Shown here: piece after piece, positions 22,023 to 32,861 of the stretch | Layout: every line of letters starts with the position of its first letter | Numbering within the stretch: the first letter of the stretch is position 1 | NCBI GenBank assembly: GCA_023053685.1 | Contig: JALIGW010000002.1 | Coordinates: forward strand, 40,074,720 to 40,138,719 | Reading direction: 5' to 3' | DNA: 64,000 nucleotides | From: Diadophis punctatus similis | Lineage: Eukaryota > Chordata > Lepidosauria > Squamata > Dipsadidae | Translations under genes and position numbers: made by a program | Notes under the pieces: generated by a model | What the model was told of the DNA's origin: nothing | Seen by the model: the letters and a program-made list of their open reading frames with translations, nothing else | Databases searched by the model: none

Positions 22023-22984
22023 GTCTTAATTTTTTCATTATGCATATTTTACTGTTTAGAAGGTATTTAAGAAATAAAATATTTTGCAATGCAAATTGAA
22101 AATGTTCTTATGGGAATGTATTAATTTGGATATATTATGTGATATCAAGTTGAATAGTGAACCTTAGCAACCACATAGAAGTTTTTCCCACATTGTGTAA
22201 AGAAAAGTTATGGAAAGCTTCCACTTCAAAATTTTATCTCTGTTCTTCATTTTAATTAAAATAGTTATATTCAGACTATAGTGATTTATATACAAGTGTT
22301 GTGGGATACTAAAAAAAGGCATGCCCACAATGTTTGTAATAAGATGCAATGTTACGAATATCAAAAGGTGTAGAAGACAGTGTAAACATAGATTTTTCTA
22401 AAATAAAAGTTTTGTAAAGAATTTTATTCTTATTTCATTCTATTTAGGTTTCACTCTTTATTTAAACAACAGTTTATTTTTGTGTCACCTTGTGTCACTG
22501 TGCTCTACCTTACCCCACTCAGCCCAGTTCTGTTCCTCACTATCTTGTAGTTTAGTTGTGTCTGATCACTGGTTGGATGCTGTAATCATTTTGGTAAAGG
22601 CCAGCATATTAACAATAAACCTTAAAAAGATACTCTGGATTAGTAGTTCCCAGACCTAATAATATGGCAAGGATGTGGGTGACTGTCTTCAGTGGTTTCT
22701 ATTTCAGGTAAGGTCATAACTGATATACCAGCCAAAGCTGAATAAAGAACACCTAACATAGGTCTTTGCCTACTCCTCTAACAGATGTGAGTCCAGGACT
22801 TCAGATTGGCAGCCTGCTGTATCTGAGGAAACACAACCCCTATCAAGGGTCAAATATTGTGTAGACTGACATACTATAGTCCTGGAGTCAGTAACTTCTG
22901 AATTAACAGCTATTCCATCTTACTTTGATTTCTTCCTGTTCCGATCTTGATCAGGTGGAACATCTACTGCATTTTCCATAAAAT
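22023..22984. other. No supported feature
   Basis: AT-rich sequence, no assignable repeat. Confidence 0.4.
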
Positions 22985-23172
22985 GAAAGAACCAATTGAA
23001 TAAATTTCTCCCAAAATATATCTTAGTGGCCTTATGTGATGTGTTCAGTGGTATACTGAAAGGCTCCCTTTTAGGATTAACACTGTTCAATTTCATTATA
23101 AATAGATTAGATAAGAGGTGAAAAATACATTTACAGATGATACAAACTTGAAGAAGGATAGCAGGCATCTAG
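22985..23172 (+). mobile_element. CR1 LINE fragment, reverse-transcriptase core
   Basis: The broken plus-strand translation keeps GSLLGLTLFNFIINRLDK and, after a stop, a degraded ADDT-type motif. This corresponds to the CR1 RT segment from PQGSVLGP through FINDLD to FADDTKL. It is followed by a repeat block (23186-23935), and a CR1 3' end in the same orientation resumes at about 24001. Confidence 0.6.
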
Positions 23173-23185
23173 GAGAAAAATATAG

Positions 23186-23262
23186 GTAGCCCTTAACTTA
23201 CAACCAGAATTGAGCCCAAAATTTATGTTGCTACACACTATGAAAGAGGTGTAACATTCAAG
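23186..23262 (+). mobile_element. TA-flanked element F, end fragment
   Basis: AGGTAGCCCTTAACTTACAA and ATTGAGCCCAAAATTTATGT match the terminal part of the elements at 39313-39701 and 47981-48473. It is truncated by the adjoining simple repeat. Confidence 0.55.
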
Positions 23263-23321
23263 TGAGACAGACTAGAGCCAGGAGGAACAGAAAGGGGATT
23301 AGTAAACACACACATATACGC

Positions 23322-23858
<537 letters not shown>

Positions 23859-23865
23859 TAGTTGT

Positions 23866-23935
23866 ATGGCCGCCCTGAGTCCTACGGGAGTGGGGCGGCA
23901 TACAAAAACGACCAAAAATAAATAAATAAATAATT
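23866..23935 (+). mobile_element. LINE family B, 3' terminal fragment
   Basis: GGCCGCCCTGAGTCCTACGG, GGGGCGGCATACAA and an (AAATA)n tail match the end of the 18652-19153 element. Confidence 0.65.
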
Positions 23936-24000
23936 TTTAATCAGGAACCCACCCCGGTCAATGGTATCCCTCTTTACCAATGTTAAAATCTGATCACCTT

Positions 24001-24331
24001 AGACTAGGGTGACATGATAGCAGTAGTCCAGTATTTGAGGACTGCCACAAAGAAGAGGGGATCAATTTATTTTCCAAAGCAAGACAAGAAACAATGGATG
24101 GAAACTAATCAAGGAGAAAAACGACCTGGAATTAAGGAGAAACTTCCTAACAGTGAGGACAATTAACAAGTGGAACAGCTTGCCTTCAGAAGTTGTGGGT
24201 GCTTGATCACTGGAGGTTTTTAAGAAGAGACTGGACAGCCACTTGTCTCAAATTGTATAGAGTTTCCTGCTTGAGCAGTGGGTTGGACTAGAAGACCTTC
24301 AAGGTCTCTTCCAGCTCTATTCTGATTAGAT
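24001..24331 (+). mobile_element. CR1 LINE 3' end
   Basis: It matches the amniote CR1 3' region: AATTAAGGAGAAACTTCCTA, GTGGAACAGCTTGCCTTCAG, GGGTTGGACTAGAAGACCTT and the terminal CCAGCTCTATTCTGATT. Copies on the minus strand occur at 43645-43785 and 61637-61950. Likely the same insertion as the RT fragment at 22985, given orientation and order. Confidence 0.85.
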
Positions 24332-24334
24332 ATG

Positions 24335-24945
24335 GAAACAATTTTCAGCACAGCACCGTAAATTACTTAAAAGTAATACAGTTGCATTTAAATTTTAAAC
24401 ATTCCCAGTCAAATTGCATATTTCAGCGAAATTCCATGTGAGCTAAACTATATGGTACAAAGTTAAACATGACATTCTGCAGATTTAAATGTATCTTTAC
24501 TACTTCTACGCAGTTCTTTAGAGTCAAAATATAAAAAGAGTAAATATAGCAAATACAAAATTCTGGGCAGCCTTTCAGCTCATATTTTGTTAACACCTAC
24601 TTTGGCAGGAATAACACTTCTGATAGCTACCTAAGAGTATTTCTACACATATTTTTGGAATTCTTTCCATACTATTCCATGAAAAGTCTTCTCTATCATA
24701 AATATTTTATTATTTATGTAATTCAGTGTAGGTGCCACCTGACTCCAACTGACTCTGGCAGTTAACATATAATAACATAACAACCAATAGAAACTAAAAC
24801 CAAACAGGATTGAGTCACAATATACAGAAAAGGCTAACCAACACACCTAACAAGAAGCCCCATCCATCTCACCCAAAGGAAGAACAATCAAGTCTTCAAG
24901 GTCTTAGGGAACACCAAGAAGATGAGAGCCATATGGATTTTACAA
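24335..24945. other. No supported feature
   Basis: AT-rich, no assignable content. Confidence 0.45.
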
Positions 24946-24953
24946 GTGTGTAT

Positions 24954-25257
24954 CAGGGGTGGGTTCTGACTTACCTCGCTGCCGGTTTGCTTCCTCCCAT
25001 GCCGCATGGGCGTGCACGATTCGCACGTGTGCGTGCATGCGCAGTGCTGAAAATCCAGCTTCTGCACATGCACAGAAGCAAAAAAAGCTTCTGCACATGC
25101 GCAGAAGTGAAAAACAAGATGGTGGTGCCTATGGCGCCACCAAGAGAGCCGGTTTGGGGGCGTATCCAGCTGGCCATTGCTGCTGGTTCGGTGAGCGGGG
25201 GGAAATTCCCACTACCGATTCTAAAGAACCAGTCCAAACTGGCAGGAACCCACCTCT

Positions 25258-25258
<1 letters not shown>
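24954..25258 (-). mobile_element. hAT family B, copy 2
   Basis: Ends CAGGGGTGGGTTCTGAC and GGAACCCACCTCTG. The left flank is GTGTGTAT (24946-24953); the right flank starts GTGTGTGT and has expanded into a microsatellite. In this orientation the module reads reversed: donor-like CTTACCTCG (24970-24978), GCATGCGCA (25035-25043), paired ACATGC(A/G)CAGAAG motifs, then AAGATGGTGG (25117-25126). The CRE-like part is absent. Confidence 0.87.

Positions 25259-25288
<30 letters not shown>
25259..25288. repeat. (GT)15 microsatellite grown from a target duplication
   Basis: It begins exactly at the right hAT-B boundary, where the target duplication GTGTGTAT is expected. Thirty bases of uninterrupted GT follow. 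Confidence 0.9.
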
Positions 25289-25289
<1 letters not shown>

Positions 25290-25375
25290 ATTTCAAAGAC
25301 AAGATTCCTTGATGAAGTCTGTTACCTGCATTCTGTTAGATATTATTTAACTGATTTTTAAATAACCTTGTATGC

Positions 25376-25806
25376 CAGGGGCGGGTTGCTCACTTACCTC
25401 GCTGCCGGACCCATGCGCGTGCATCTCCACGCTTCGGGGGGCACCCGCTACGCGCATACGCCTCCTCGCGCGATTTTGCTTTTGCTCATGTGTGGAAAAG
25501 CGTGCCGAAATCTCGTGAGGGGACACGCGCGCGCTCAAGATTTCGGTGTGATTTTGCTTTTGCGCATGCACGGAGGCAAAATCTCACCGAAATCTTGCAC
25601 ACGTGCATGTCCCCTTGTGAGATTTCGGCGCAATTTTGCTTCCGCGCATGTGCAGAAGCAAAATCACCCGAAAATCACCGAAAATCAGTGAAAAAAAATG
25701 GCGACGCGCCGGGTGGACCAGCAGAGAGGGCTCCAGAGCGGTTGCCAAATCCACCGCTCCCTACCGGAGCTGCGTACTGGGCAGCTCTGGGAGGAACCCA
25801 CCTCTG
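25376..25806 (-). mobile_element. hAT family B, copy 3, with internal ~80-bp repeats
   Basis: Target duplications are TTGTATGC (25368-25375) and TTGCATGC (25807-25814). The donor-like CTTACCTCG is at 25393-25401 and AAAATGGCGACG at 25697-25706. Between them lie tandem units of 78 and 82 bases starting at the ATTTTGCT strings near 25473, 25551 and 25633, each with a GCGCATG or CTCATGTG site. It lies only 88 bp from copy 2. Confidence 0.87.
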
Positions 25807-25814
25807 TTGCATGC

Positions 25815-26744
25815 ACTGCCTGTCTGAGATTTCCTCACAGATTTTCAATAACATACAAGTCTGGGGACTGTTAAACTTATTCCAAAACCTTCATGTTTTC
25901 CTGTAAATTCTTCATAGTTAATTTGGTGGGGGCAGGGGTGTTTCAGATGATCTTGCTGAAATATCTATTCTCCTTTCAGCTACTTCACTAGCTGTGAGTC
26001 ATTAAGTCCTAGGATATGTTGATATTTCTTTGAGCTGATTCTTCCATCCACCCACACAGTTTCCTGTGCTACTGACTGTGTCACAACACCAATACATAAT
26101 AAAACCATGCTTAATATTGTCAAAGTGTTTCTTGACAATGTTTCTTCCACTTGAAATTGCTAGCGAGAAGAACTTAGATTTTTGTTGTTAAGATTTACCC
26201 CTGCTTTTTAACAGTCACTTATGTTTGTTTTCAATTGCTAAAACAGCTGTTTAGAGGAGCCCATGATTGTTGTAAAAGTAGACAGAACAACAATTGCAGC
26301 CAGAGAAGTTAGAAGGGTCAGAATATTTGTTCAACTGTGAAATTGTCTTCACCTGGCTAATTGTAGTCCTAACAAATCAATTGTCCTTTGGGTCTTGTTA
26401 ACAACTGTACAATTAAAAAAAGACAAAGGGAGAAATAGCACTAATTGATTGAAAGTATGTTTAAATTTCTACATCTGCCATGTTCACTTTTTCTTATTTT
26501 GAAACTGTTGACAAGTCCACACAAATAGTAAGTATGCATTCGATTTTGCAGAAAGACATGGTGCTTAATCTTGTATTTTGTAGTGGTTGTGCCATTTTGT
26601 TGACCTAGAATTTCAATCAAACATACTATTTGATTGGGATGCCTAAACTTTGTATGCAATTACGTAATATTATTTTACAAATACATTGAAGCTTAAGACC
26701 TAACTTGCCTTTAGCAATCCATGAGAAGTGGTTAATTGTTCCAG
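25815..26744. other. No supported feature
   Basis: AT-rich sequence. A 72-aa frame at 26441-26659 is not recognisable. Confidence 0.45.
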
Positions 26745-26746
26745 TA

Positions 26747-27090
26747 CAGGTAATCCTCACTTAATGACACCAAATGGGACCAGGAACTCTAACATTAAGC
26801 TACCCAGTCATAAGTCAAAAGACCCACATGACTGCACTGCTTAGTGAGGGCAGTTCTGGCAGTTTTGGTTGCTGTGGTTAAGCAAGAATCATGTGAGACA
26901 TTAAGTAAGGACTACACATAACCCCAACTTAAAACTTCCTGCTGGTTTCCCCATTGACTTTGCTTGTTGGAAGGTCACAAATTGTGATTATCTGACCATG
27001 GCCTTAAATTCCAGGGCCAGTCATAACTACCACTTATTCACCCCTGTATTAGTTCAGTTGCCGAATGAGGATCATTAAACAAGAACCATC
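26747..27090 (+). mobile_element. TA-flanked element F, copy 1
   Basis: It starts CAGGTAATCCTCACTTAATG after TA and ends near GAACCATC before TA. Internal landmarks shared with 39313-39701 include GGTTTCCCCATTGACTTTGC and GTTGGAAGGTC. Decayed more than the other copies. Confidence 0.65.
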
Positions 27091-27094
27091 TATA

Positions 27095-28639
27095 TTGAAG
27101 TACATTGAACATTCAATATTCAACTTTCAATAATATTGCAAATCAAATTGTGGCAAATATTCAACAATTCTGAAAAGAAGCAAGATAAAATTCTATAGTA
27201 GGACACAAAGTTATCTCTTTACAACAATATTCATGTAAACATAGCTATAGAGAGCAGTAAGGAATTAAAATTATAAAGCAATAAGAATATATTTCCCCCC
27301 TCCAAAAAACCCCCAGATCTTGCCCTTGACATATGAACATCAGACAGATTTACTAATTTAGTAGATAGTTTCAGTTAAAAGTTTGATTAATTAATTAAAG
27401 GTTAAGAGACATTAATTCTGTAAATATTTTACAAGATTTTCTGCAAAATGGCTTAATTTCTATATTATTTCAATGTAAAAGTTACATTAGTAGAATTACT
27501 AAAGTTCTATTCTAGATGTATAATTTAAATTCAGCATTTTTTATAAAAAATTTTGACAAATAACTATAATGACAGCCTCAAAATCAGACTGCTTGCAACT
27601 CAGTCAGATTATTTAAAGCAGCACAGGAAATTGGCAGACTCTTGTCTTGCATTCTGTTGAACAATCCAATAACCTTCGCTTTTCCCCCATTTTAGCTGTT
27701 TCCTATGTTTAATTTGTTGGGGGAGGGGGTTGCATCATCATCTGAAGGACAGAAAAGTACCACAATCACTATATATATACAAGTACACTTGATGTATTTT
27801 TTCCATAACAATTTTTTTATTCAAAAAAAAGTTAAAATGCAAAACTCCAAAAAATTTAAAAGTTAAAAACAAAAATTACAGAACATACAATAAATTAAAA
27901 AGTGAATTTAAAGAAAAGCCCTGTACATATACACCTATTGTCCCTCTGATTGAATACTGATTAATACATTGCTACACTATTCATTCCCACCCCTTGTGAA
28001 GCAGGCCAATCCAATTTTGTTTTAAATAGTAAATCCATTTGCAAACTATTAGCCTGCCATCTATATGCTATTTTGGCAACTTTTTAAAGACATATTTTAC
28101 TAGTCTAGTGTTGAATAAGGTAAGTCAACCTAATCCAGTTCAGCAAACTTCTGTGTGCAATCTGTATTTTTCCAGATGTTTCCAATTTGCTCCAAAACAA
28201 ATCATAAGTACCTGGGTTGGTTTTTTTTTTTTTTTTGACATTTCAAGCAGTAATGGACAATCACCTTTAAAGGATTAAGTGCTTAGCACTAAATAATGTA
28301 TTGAGAGGATGTGGAACTATTAATATTTTTTCCTGCTGACTACTCAAGTGAATTAAAGCTTTCCTTTCATACCTATCCAGGATCGACAGTTAGGTCACAC
28401 TTGGTGCTCTGGACAAAACATAGTAAGATCAGCATCAGGAAAGGTTGCAATATTCCTACTAGTGCAGAGACAAGATTGAAATTGCAATTGTATCTTACAG
28501 TACAGAAGGAATAGTTTATTTTTACTAGTAACTCAATGGAAACCTCAGCATATAATAATTTAGAAATGGATACCCACACAACTTTATTAAAAAGTGCCTG
28601 ACCACTCAACTCATCATAACACAACCGCCAACACAAGCT
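27095..28639. other. Mostly unassigned AT-rich DNA
   Basis: A T-rich/A-rich pair near 27798-27900 and a T-run at 28220-28236 could be the 3' end of an old LINE on the minus strand, but no motif confirms this. Confidence 0.35.
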
Positions 28640-29033
28640 GTAAAAAGGATAACATTGCAATACATTTAAAAATATCTCAGGAACCACCAACAGACTATTG
28701 TAAGCATATGGCATCATTGTTCACACAAACCTACGAAAGCCCTCTGAAACATCCTAAGTAAACCAAAAAACACAGCAGCCCCAGGAAAAAAAACAGGAGT
28801 CATCTACAACAGCAGCCCCCAACCTTTTTGGTACCAGGGACCGGGTTCTCTGGAGGGAGGCTTTTCAATGGACCGGAGGAGGCGTGGTTTTGCCTGCTGC
28901 CTGCATTCCTTGGATGGGGCTTCACCTGTTTGCACGGACCGGTTTCTGGCATGCCGCGGCCCGGTGCCGGTCCACGGACCGGGGGTTGAGGACAAAGTGA
29001 CCAGATTTTTTTTTAAGCGGGATGGGGGGGCGC

Positions 29034-29117
29034 CTGGGTGCCGCCATTTGTTTTGCCCTCTGCGCATGCGCAGAACGCTGCGCATGCGCAGAGGGCAAAA
29101 CACAGCAAATGTCGGCG
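29034..29117. repeat. Perfect inverted repeat carrying two NRF1-like sites
   Basis: Arms of 25 bases (TGTTTTGCCCTCTGCGCATG and onward, near 29048-29074) are perfect complements around a 4-base centre AACG. The symmetry continues outward, with a small indel, to about 29034 and 29117. Each arm contains TGCGCATGCGCA. Confidence 0.9.
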
Positions 29118-29144
29118 TCCAGGTGGGGGGGGAAGCGGGAGGGC

Positions 29145-29508
29145 GCTTGGATGCCTGGAGCTCGCGACAGGTAAGCTGCCGGCTGCCTCCTTTCCCCGTC
29201 TCCCGCCTCCCGTTCGTTGCTTGCCAGCCCGGCCGAAGGGGAGGCGGGAGGCGAGGAAAGGCCTCCCGAAGGGGAGGCGGGCTCCCGAAAGGCTGCCGGC
29301 TCCCGAAGGGGAGGCGGGAGGCCTTTCCTCGCCTCCCGCCTTCCCTTCGGGAGCCGGGAGCCCTTCGGGAGCCCGCCTCCCCTTCAGGAGGCCTTTCCTC
29401 GCCTCCCGCCTCCCCTTCGGCCGGGCTGGCAAGCAACGAACGGGAGGCGGGAGACGGGGAAAGGAGGCAGCCGGCAGCTTACCTGTCGCGAGCTCCAGGC
29501 ATCCAAGC
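29145..29508. repeat. 364-bp near-perfect inverted repeat (GC-rich hairpin)
   Basis: GCTTGGATGCCTGGAGCTCG at 29145 is complementary to the segment ending CATCCAAGC at 29508. The arms continue with few mismatches to a centre near 29326. The arms contain AGGTAAGC on the plus strand (29164) and its complement (29480). The motif GAAGGGGAGGCGGG repeats within each arm. Confidence 0.95.
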
Positions 29509-30287
29509 CCCGCGGTCTCCCGGTCGCCCGCCCGGCCCCAGGGCAACGGCGGCAGCGAGGCGATGGGGGGAAGGAAGGGGAGGGGGACGAGGAAGGGCTG
29601 TTTGCGCCGCCGGAGGGCTCAAACCGCCGCTCAAACCCCTTTTTCTGAGATGGCAGGGGCGCAGCTCCTTGTCCCTCACCCCTCCACCCGCATCCCAACA
29701 GCAGTGGGGGCGGGGCTAGGGATGGGGTGGGGGAAGGAGAGGAGGAGCAGCCTCCCTTCCCCCTCCCCCCCCAGCAGGCAGCCAGCTCTCTGAAATTCCG
29801 CTTTGCTAGCTAACACTTACATTGCTCCCAGCCGGCGCGGCCACAAGACGTGAGAGTGATGTAGAGGGCGCCCTGCTGGGGGGATTATGGCGCGCGGTAT
29901 CCCTGCCACTTGCCTGAAGCCAGTGGTCCTGGTAGGACGGAGAATCCTGATCCGGCTCTCCCGCTGTGGCCACCTGCTCTGGGCAGCCGTGCCCCCCCTC
30001 TTCGCTGCTTTCCCCGGCTGCAGAATCGCCCTGTGCAAGCTGCCGCAGCCGCCGCCTCTACGCCCGCCTCCAGTGGAGCGCCTCTTCCTCCCCAGGCGCT
30101 TGGCGAACCCGCCTCTCTCCCCATTGCTGCCATCCCCGCGCCTCTCGCCCCGCTCACCAGGCGTCTCTGCTCCGCTGTCACCTGCCACTGCCTGGAGAGC
30201 CTTGGACGCTCGGCGCCGTCTTCCGGCTTTCCTTCCGCGCGCGCTGCAGTCCCGCTCGCCGGGCAGAAAAGCGTCACCTTTCCTGGC

Positions 30288-30327
30288 CATTGGATGATTG
30301 CAATGCATCACTTGCAATCATCCAATG
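30288..30327. repeat. 15-bp perfect inverted repeat
   Basis: CATTGGATGATTGCA (30288-30302) and TGCAATCATCCAATG (30313-30327) are separated by 10 bases. It lies inside the Zaphod-like element. Confidence 0.9.
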
Positions 30328-30841
30328 CGCGACGTTTGGCGCATGTGCCACGGTTTGGTCACCATGGAGCCCGACATGCCTGCCTTAAAACTCCCCGAGT
30401 TTTAACTCCCCCCAATCTCGCACGCCGCCCTTTCAGGCCGATTTTTGGAAAGAATGCCCTAGTCGTGCATTCTTTCAAAAAATCGGGACTTTTTAGAGGA
30501 CGGGCGGGACGCGGGACAAATCATTAAAAAGTGTGGCTGTCCCACCAAAAGCGGGACGTCTGGTCACCTTAGTTGAGGACCACTGATCTACAACACACAG
30601 TGTAAGGACTGTAACAACCATTATGTAGGACAGGCAGAAGACTAGCAAAGCACATCCATGAACACCAACTAGCAGTCAAAAGATATGATTAAAAGTCCTT
30701 AATTCCACAGCACATGGACAGACTCAACCATAGTTTTAACTGGGAAAATGAACATTCCAGATCAAAATTCCAGAGAATTCCTGGAACTTTGGTACCCAAA
30801 TAAATCAGCCATCAACAGGCATATAGAGATAAACCAGAGGT

Positions 30842-31093
30842 GAGAGTCCAGGTGGCACAGCGGTTAGAGGCAGTACTGCAGGCCACTTTAGCTGCCTGTG
30901 ATCCACAGGTCAGCGGTTCAAATCTCACCGGCTCAAGGTTGACTCAGCCTTTCATCCTTCCGAGGTAGGTAAAATGAGGACCCAGATTGTTGGGGGCAAT
31001 ATAAATATACATTGTTTACTGGTGTAAACTGCGTAGAGAGTGCTTACACTATGAGGCGGTATATAAATCTCACAAATAAATAAATAAATAAAC
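30842..31093 (+). mobile_element. tRNA-derived SINE, second full copy
   Basis: Box A-like AGGTGGCACAGCGGTTAGAGG, box B GGTTCAAATC (30915-30924), the same body as the copy at 1518, and an (AAATA)n tail. It is inserted in the Penelope 3' region. Confidence 0.88.
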
Positions 31094-31099
31094 AGCATC

Positions 31100-31505
31100 T
31101 GCATACCACTCAGAAGAGGCAATCAAAAACCGCAATAATACAAGAGCTCACAATAGATACAAACTTAATGTAAACCGCTCCAGACTTGATTGCAAAAAAT
31201 TCAACTTCAACAACAGAGTTGTCAACGCCTGGAACACTTTACCTGACTCAGTAGTTTCTTCCCCAAACCCCAAAAACTTCAACCTCAGATTATCTACCAT
31301 CGACCTCACCCCATTCCTAAGAGGTCGGTAAGGGGCGTGCATAAGCGCACAATCGTGCCTACCGTTCCTGTCCTAATGTTCACATATATTCTTACCTCTT
31401 TTACTCTTATTCATGCTTGTACTATTACATATATATTCAATCATGTTTTACTGTTCATACTTTGTTTATAATCATATATGCTTGACAAATAAACAAAATA
31501 CAAAA
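31100..31505 (+). mobile_element. LINE family G, 3' end with ORF2 C-terminus
   Basis: The translation reads RSRLDCKKFNFNNRVVNAWN then TLPDSVVSSPNPKNF, the R-V-V-N-x-W-N-x-L-P tail seen at the end of several LINE ORF2 proteins. The 3' region contains GTGCCTACCGTTCCTGTCCTAATG and ends CTTGACAAATAAACAA. Copies: 36113-36470 (minus), 44605-44757 (minus), 57682-57835 (plus). Clade not resolved. Confidence 0.75.
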
Positions 31506-31864
31506 AAAAAAGCCCAAGAGGAAACAAAAAGATCAAAACACCTCTTCATCAGCAATCAATACCCATAAGAACAGAGATTAAATCCAAGATCAACACTAGA
31601 CCAACAACCCAGTAAACAATACCTCAATCAAGGAACTACTAATGCAGACAAACAAGCTAATAGTAAATAACAGCCTAATCAAAGAACGTCCAAGAGCACT
31701 CCTACTAACATTGACAGGGCAAGCCACTAGCCAATAAAAAACAAACCTCACTCCCTTCTACCACTGATGACATTACCTAGTTTGGTAATGAAAAGTCTGC
31801 AAGAAAACTATCAAGCTCAGAGAGCAGCAAGGACCCCACAGTTTAACCCTGATTTACAAATACT

Positions 31865-32760
31865 CTCTTCTATCAATAACTTTAAAAGACAACACATCAA
31901 ACCAAATACATTTTTGAGTTCTTGATGTTAAGCCTGTGTCGTATTTATGAACAAATAACATTTTATCCCCAATCCAAAATTAAATCATTGCATTAACAAT
32001 ACAGTATTCACTTGCAAACATCCAAAGCCCATTAGGCCAGACTAAATGGGAAACAATCTGCCCTTTACAGTATTTCAAACACTGTTGATATTCTACTTTG
32101 CGTGTGAGCAATATTGATTCCTGAATAATGAAGAGCCTTTCCTTTGGAAAATTCACCAAGGATCATACCAGTACTTTGCTTCCAGGGATAGTTCTAAACT
32201 ATACGCTACTAAAGAACAAAGCAAATATATTATCCTGGGACAGAAAGAAAGAAGCATATTAAATATTAAATTAAATATACAAGAGGGAACAAAAAGTCAT
32301 AATGTATGCAAAAATAATGTACTGCTGCCTTCAAAACAATTAGAAACAACTGGCAGAACTTTCCTGGCATAAATACTCGGACAGACAGATAAATAGCCTG
32401 AACTCAACAGTTGAACTTAAATATATTTCATTTTTAAGAGTGCATTATTTGGGGTTATGTCTGAACTAGGGGATTATGTTACAATTGCCAAGTTACACTA
32501 CCCTCAGGCAGCCTGGCTGCTTTTAAACCTTTAATAACAGGATTATCTGCACAAAACCTGAAACTGAAACTTTTTCTGTACCATTTGTTAAAGGTTCAGC
32601 TATAATGCATATCTGGCGTGGGGGAATGTAACCCTACTCAGGTTCTGTCTTGCATTGCATCATTTTATACATTTTACTTGAGCAGATGTTCACCCTGTAG
32701 TCAGGATCCAGGGTAGTGGGTGTTATCCTGAAGGTATATAATTGCTATGACTACTATAAA
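31865..32760. other. No supported feature
   Basis: AT-rich unique-looking DNA. Confidence 0.45.
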
Positions 32761-32761
32761 T

Positions 32762-32818
32762 TATTACATCTAGATTGCAAAAATCCAGATGATCACTAGA
32801 TGACAGCAAAGAAGCACA
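32762..32818 (+). mobile_element. Short palindromic mini-element H, half copy
   Basis: CTAGATTGCAAAAATCCAGATGATCACTAGAT matches one arm of the element at 52700-52835. Only one arm is present. Confidence 0.5.
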
Positions 32819-32861
32819 GAAAACCATTTTCGCTGCACAGACATGGCACTGAAATGACCAT

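Larger units (their letters stand above)
28993..30571 (+). mobile_element. Zaphod-like hAT (inner), CpG-rich non-autonomous element
   Basis: An exact 8-bp duplication GTTGAGGA (28985-28992 and 30572-30579) lies inside the outer hAT. Ends are AAGTGACCAG and, inverted, TAAGGTGACCAGACGTCCCG, as in Zaphod (hAT-Tip100) elements. The 1.58-kb interior is GC- and CpG-rich against an AT-rich background. It holds GCCGCCATTTG (29040), two TGCGCATGCGCA sites (29061, 29079), AGGTAAGC (29164), and long inverted repeats. Open frames up to 283 aa on both strands are palindrome and GC artefacts; no transposase motif is visible. Confidence 0.85.
28810..30585 (+). mobile_element. hAT family D (outer), inserted in the Penelope relic
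   Basis: An exact 8-bp duplication ATCTACAA flanks it (28802-28809 and 30586-30593). Ends are CAGCAGCCCCCAACC and GGACCACTG. Removing it restores the Penelope frame. Its own sequence is only about 200 bp (28810-28992 and 30580-30585); the rest is a second, nested hAT. Its body (ACCAGGGACCGG, CCACGGACCGGGG) resembles Charlie-type mini-elements of other vertebrates. Confidence 0.88.
28640..31860 (+). mobile_element. Penelope-like element relic, interrupted by nested insertions
   Basis: Penelope-like elements encode a reverse transcriptase and a GIY-YIG endonuclease. The RT-to-endonuclease linker is read at 28640-28809 (ending NTAAPGKKTGVIY). The frame resumes across a hAT insertion at 30594 with TQCKDCNNHYVGQTGRRLA, the GIY-YIG-type N-terminal motif, then IHEHQLAVKR (to about 30690) and a tail FQRIPGTLVPK. 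A stop-rich frame follows. A tRNA SINE (30842-31093) and a LINE 3' end (about 31100-31505) interrupt the 3' region, which resumes at about 31515 and ends CTCAGAGAGCAGCAAGGACC at 31838. A few in-frame stops show it is dead. Confidence 0.75.

Noticed and set aside
28804..29793. Open frames of 100-283 aa on both strands in the GC-rich block
   Set aside because: They lie on a long inverted repeat and repeated GAAGGGGAGGCGGG motifs. The proteins are low-complexity G/P/R/A and appear in opposite frames simultaneously. No transposase motif.
29817..30527. Open frames of 104-205 aa over the right part of the Zaphod-like element
   Set aside because: High GC suppresses stops in all frames; frames overlap on both strands and show no domain.
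28993..30571. CpG island marking a host gene promoter
   Set aside because: The CpG-rich stretch begins and ends exactly at a transposon with target duplications, so it is mobile-element sequence. Host promoter use cannot be excluded but is not shown.
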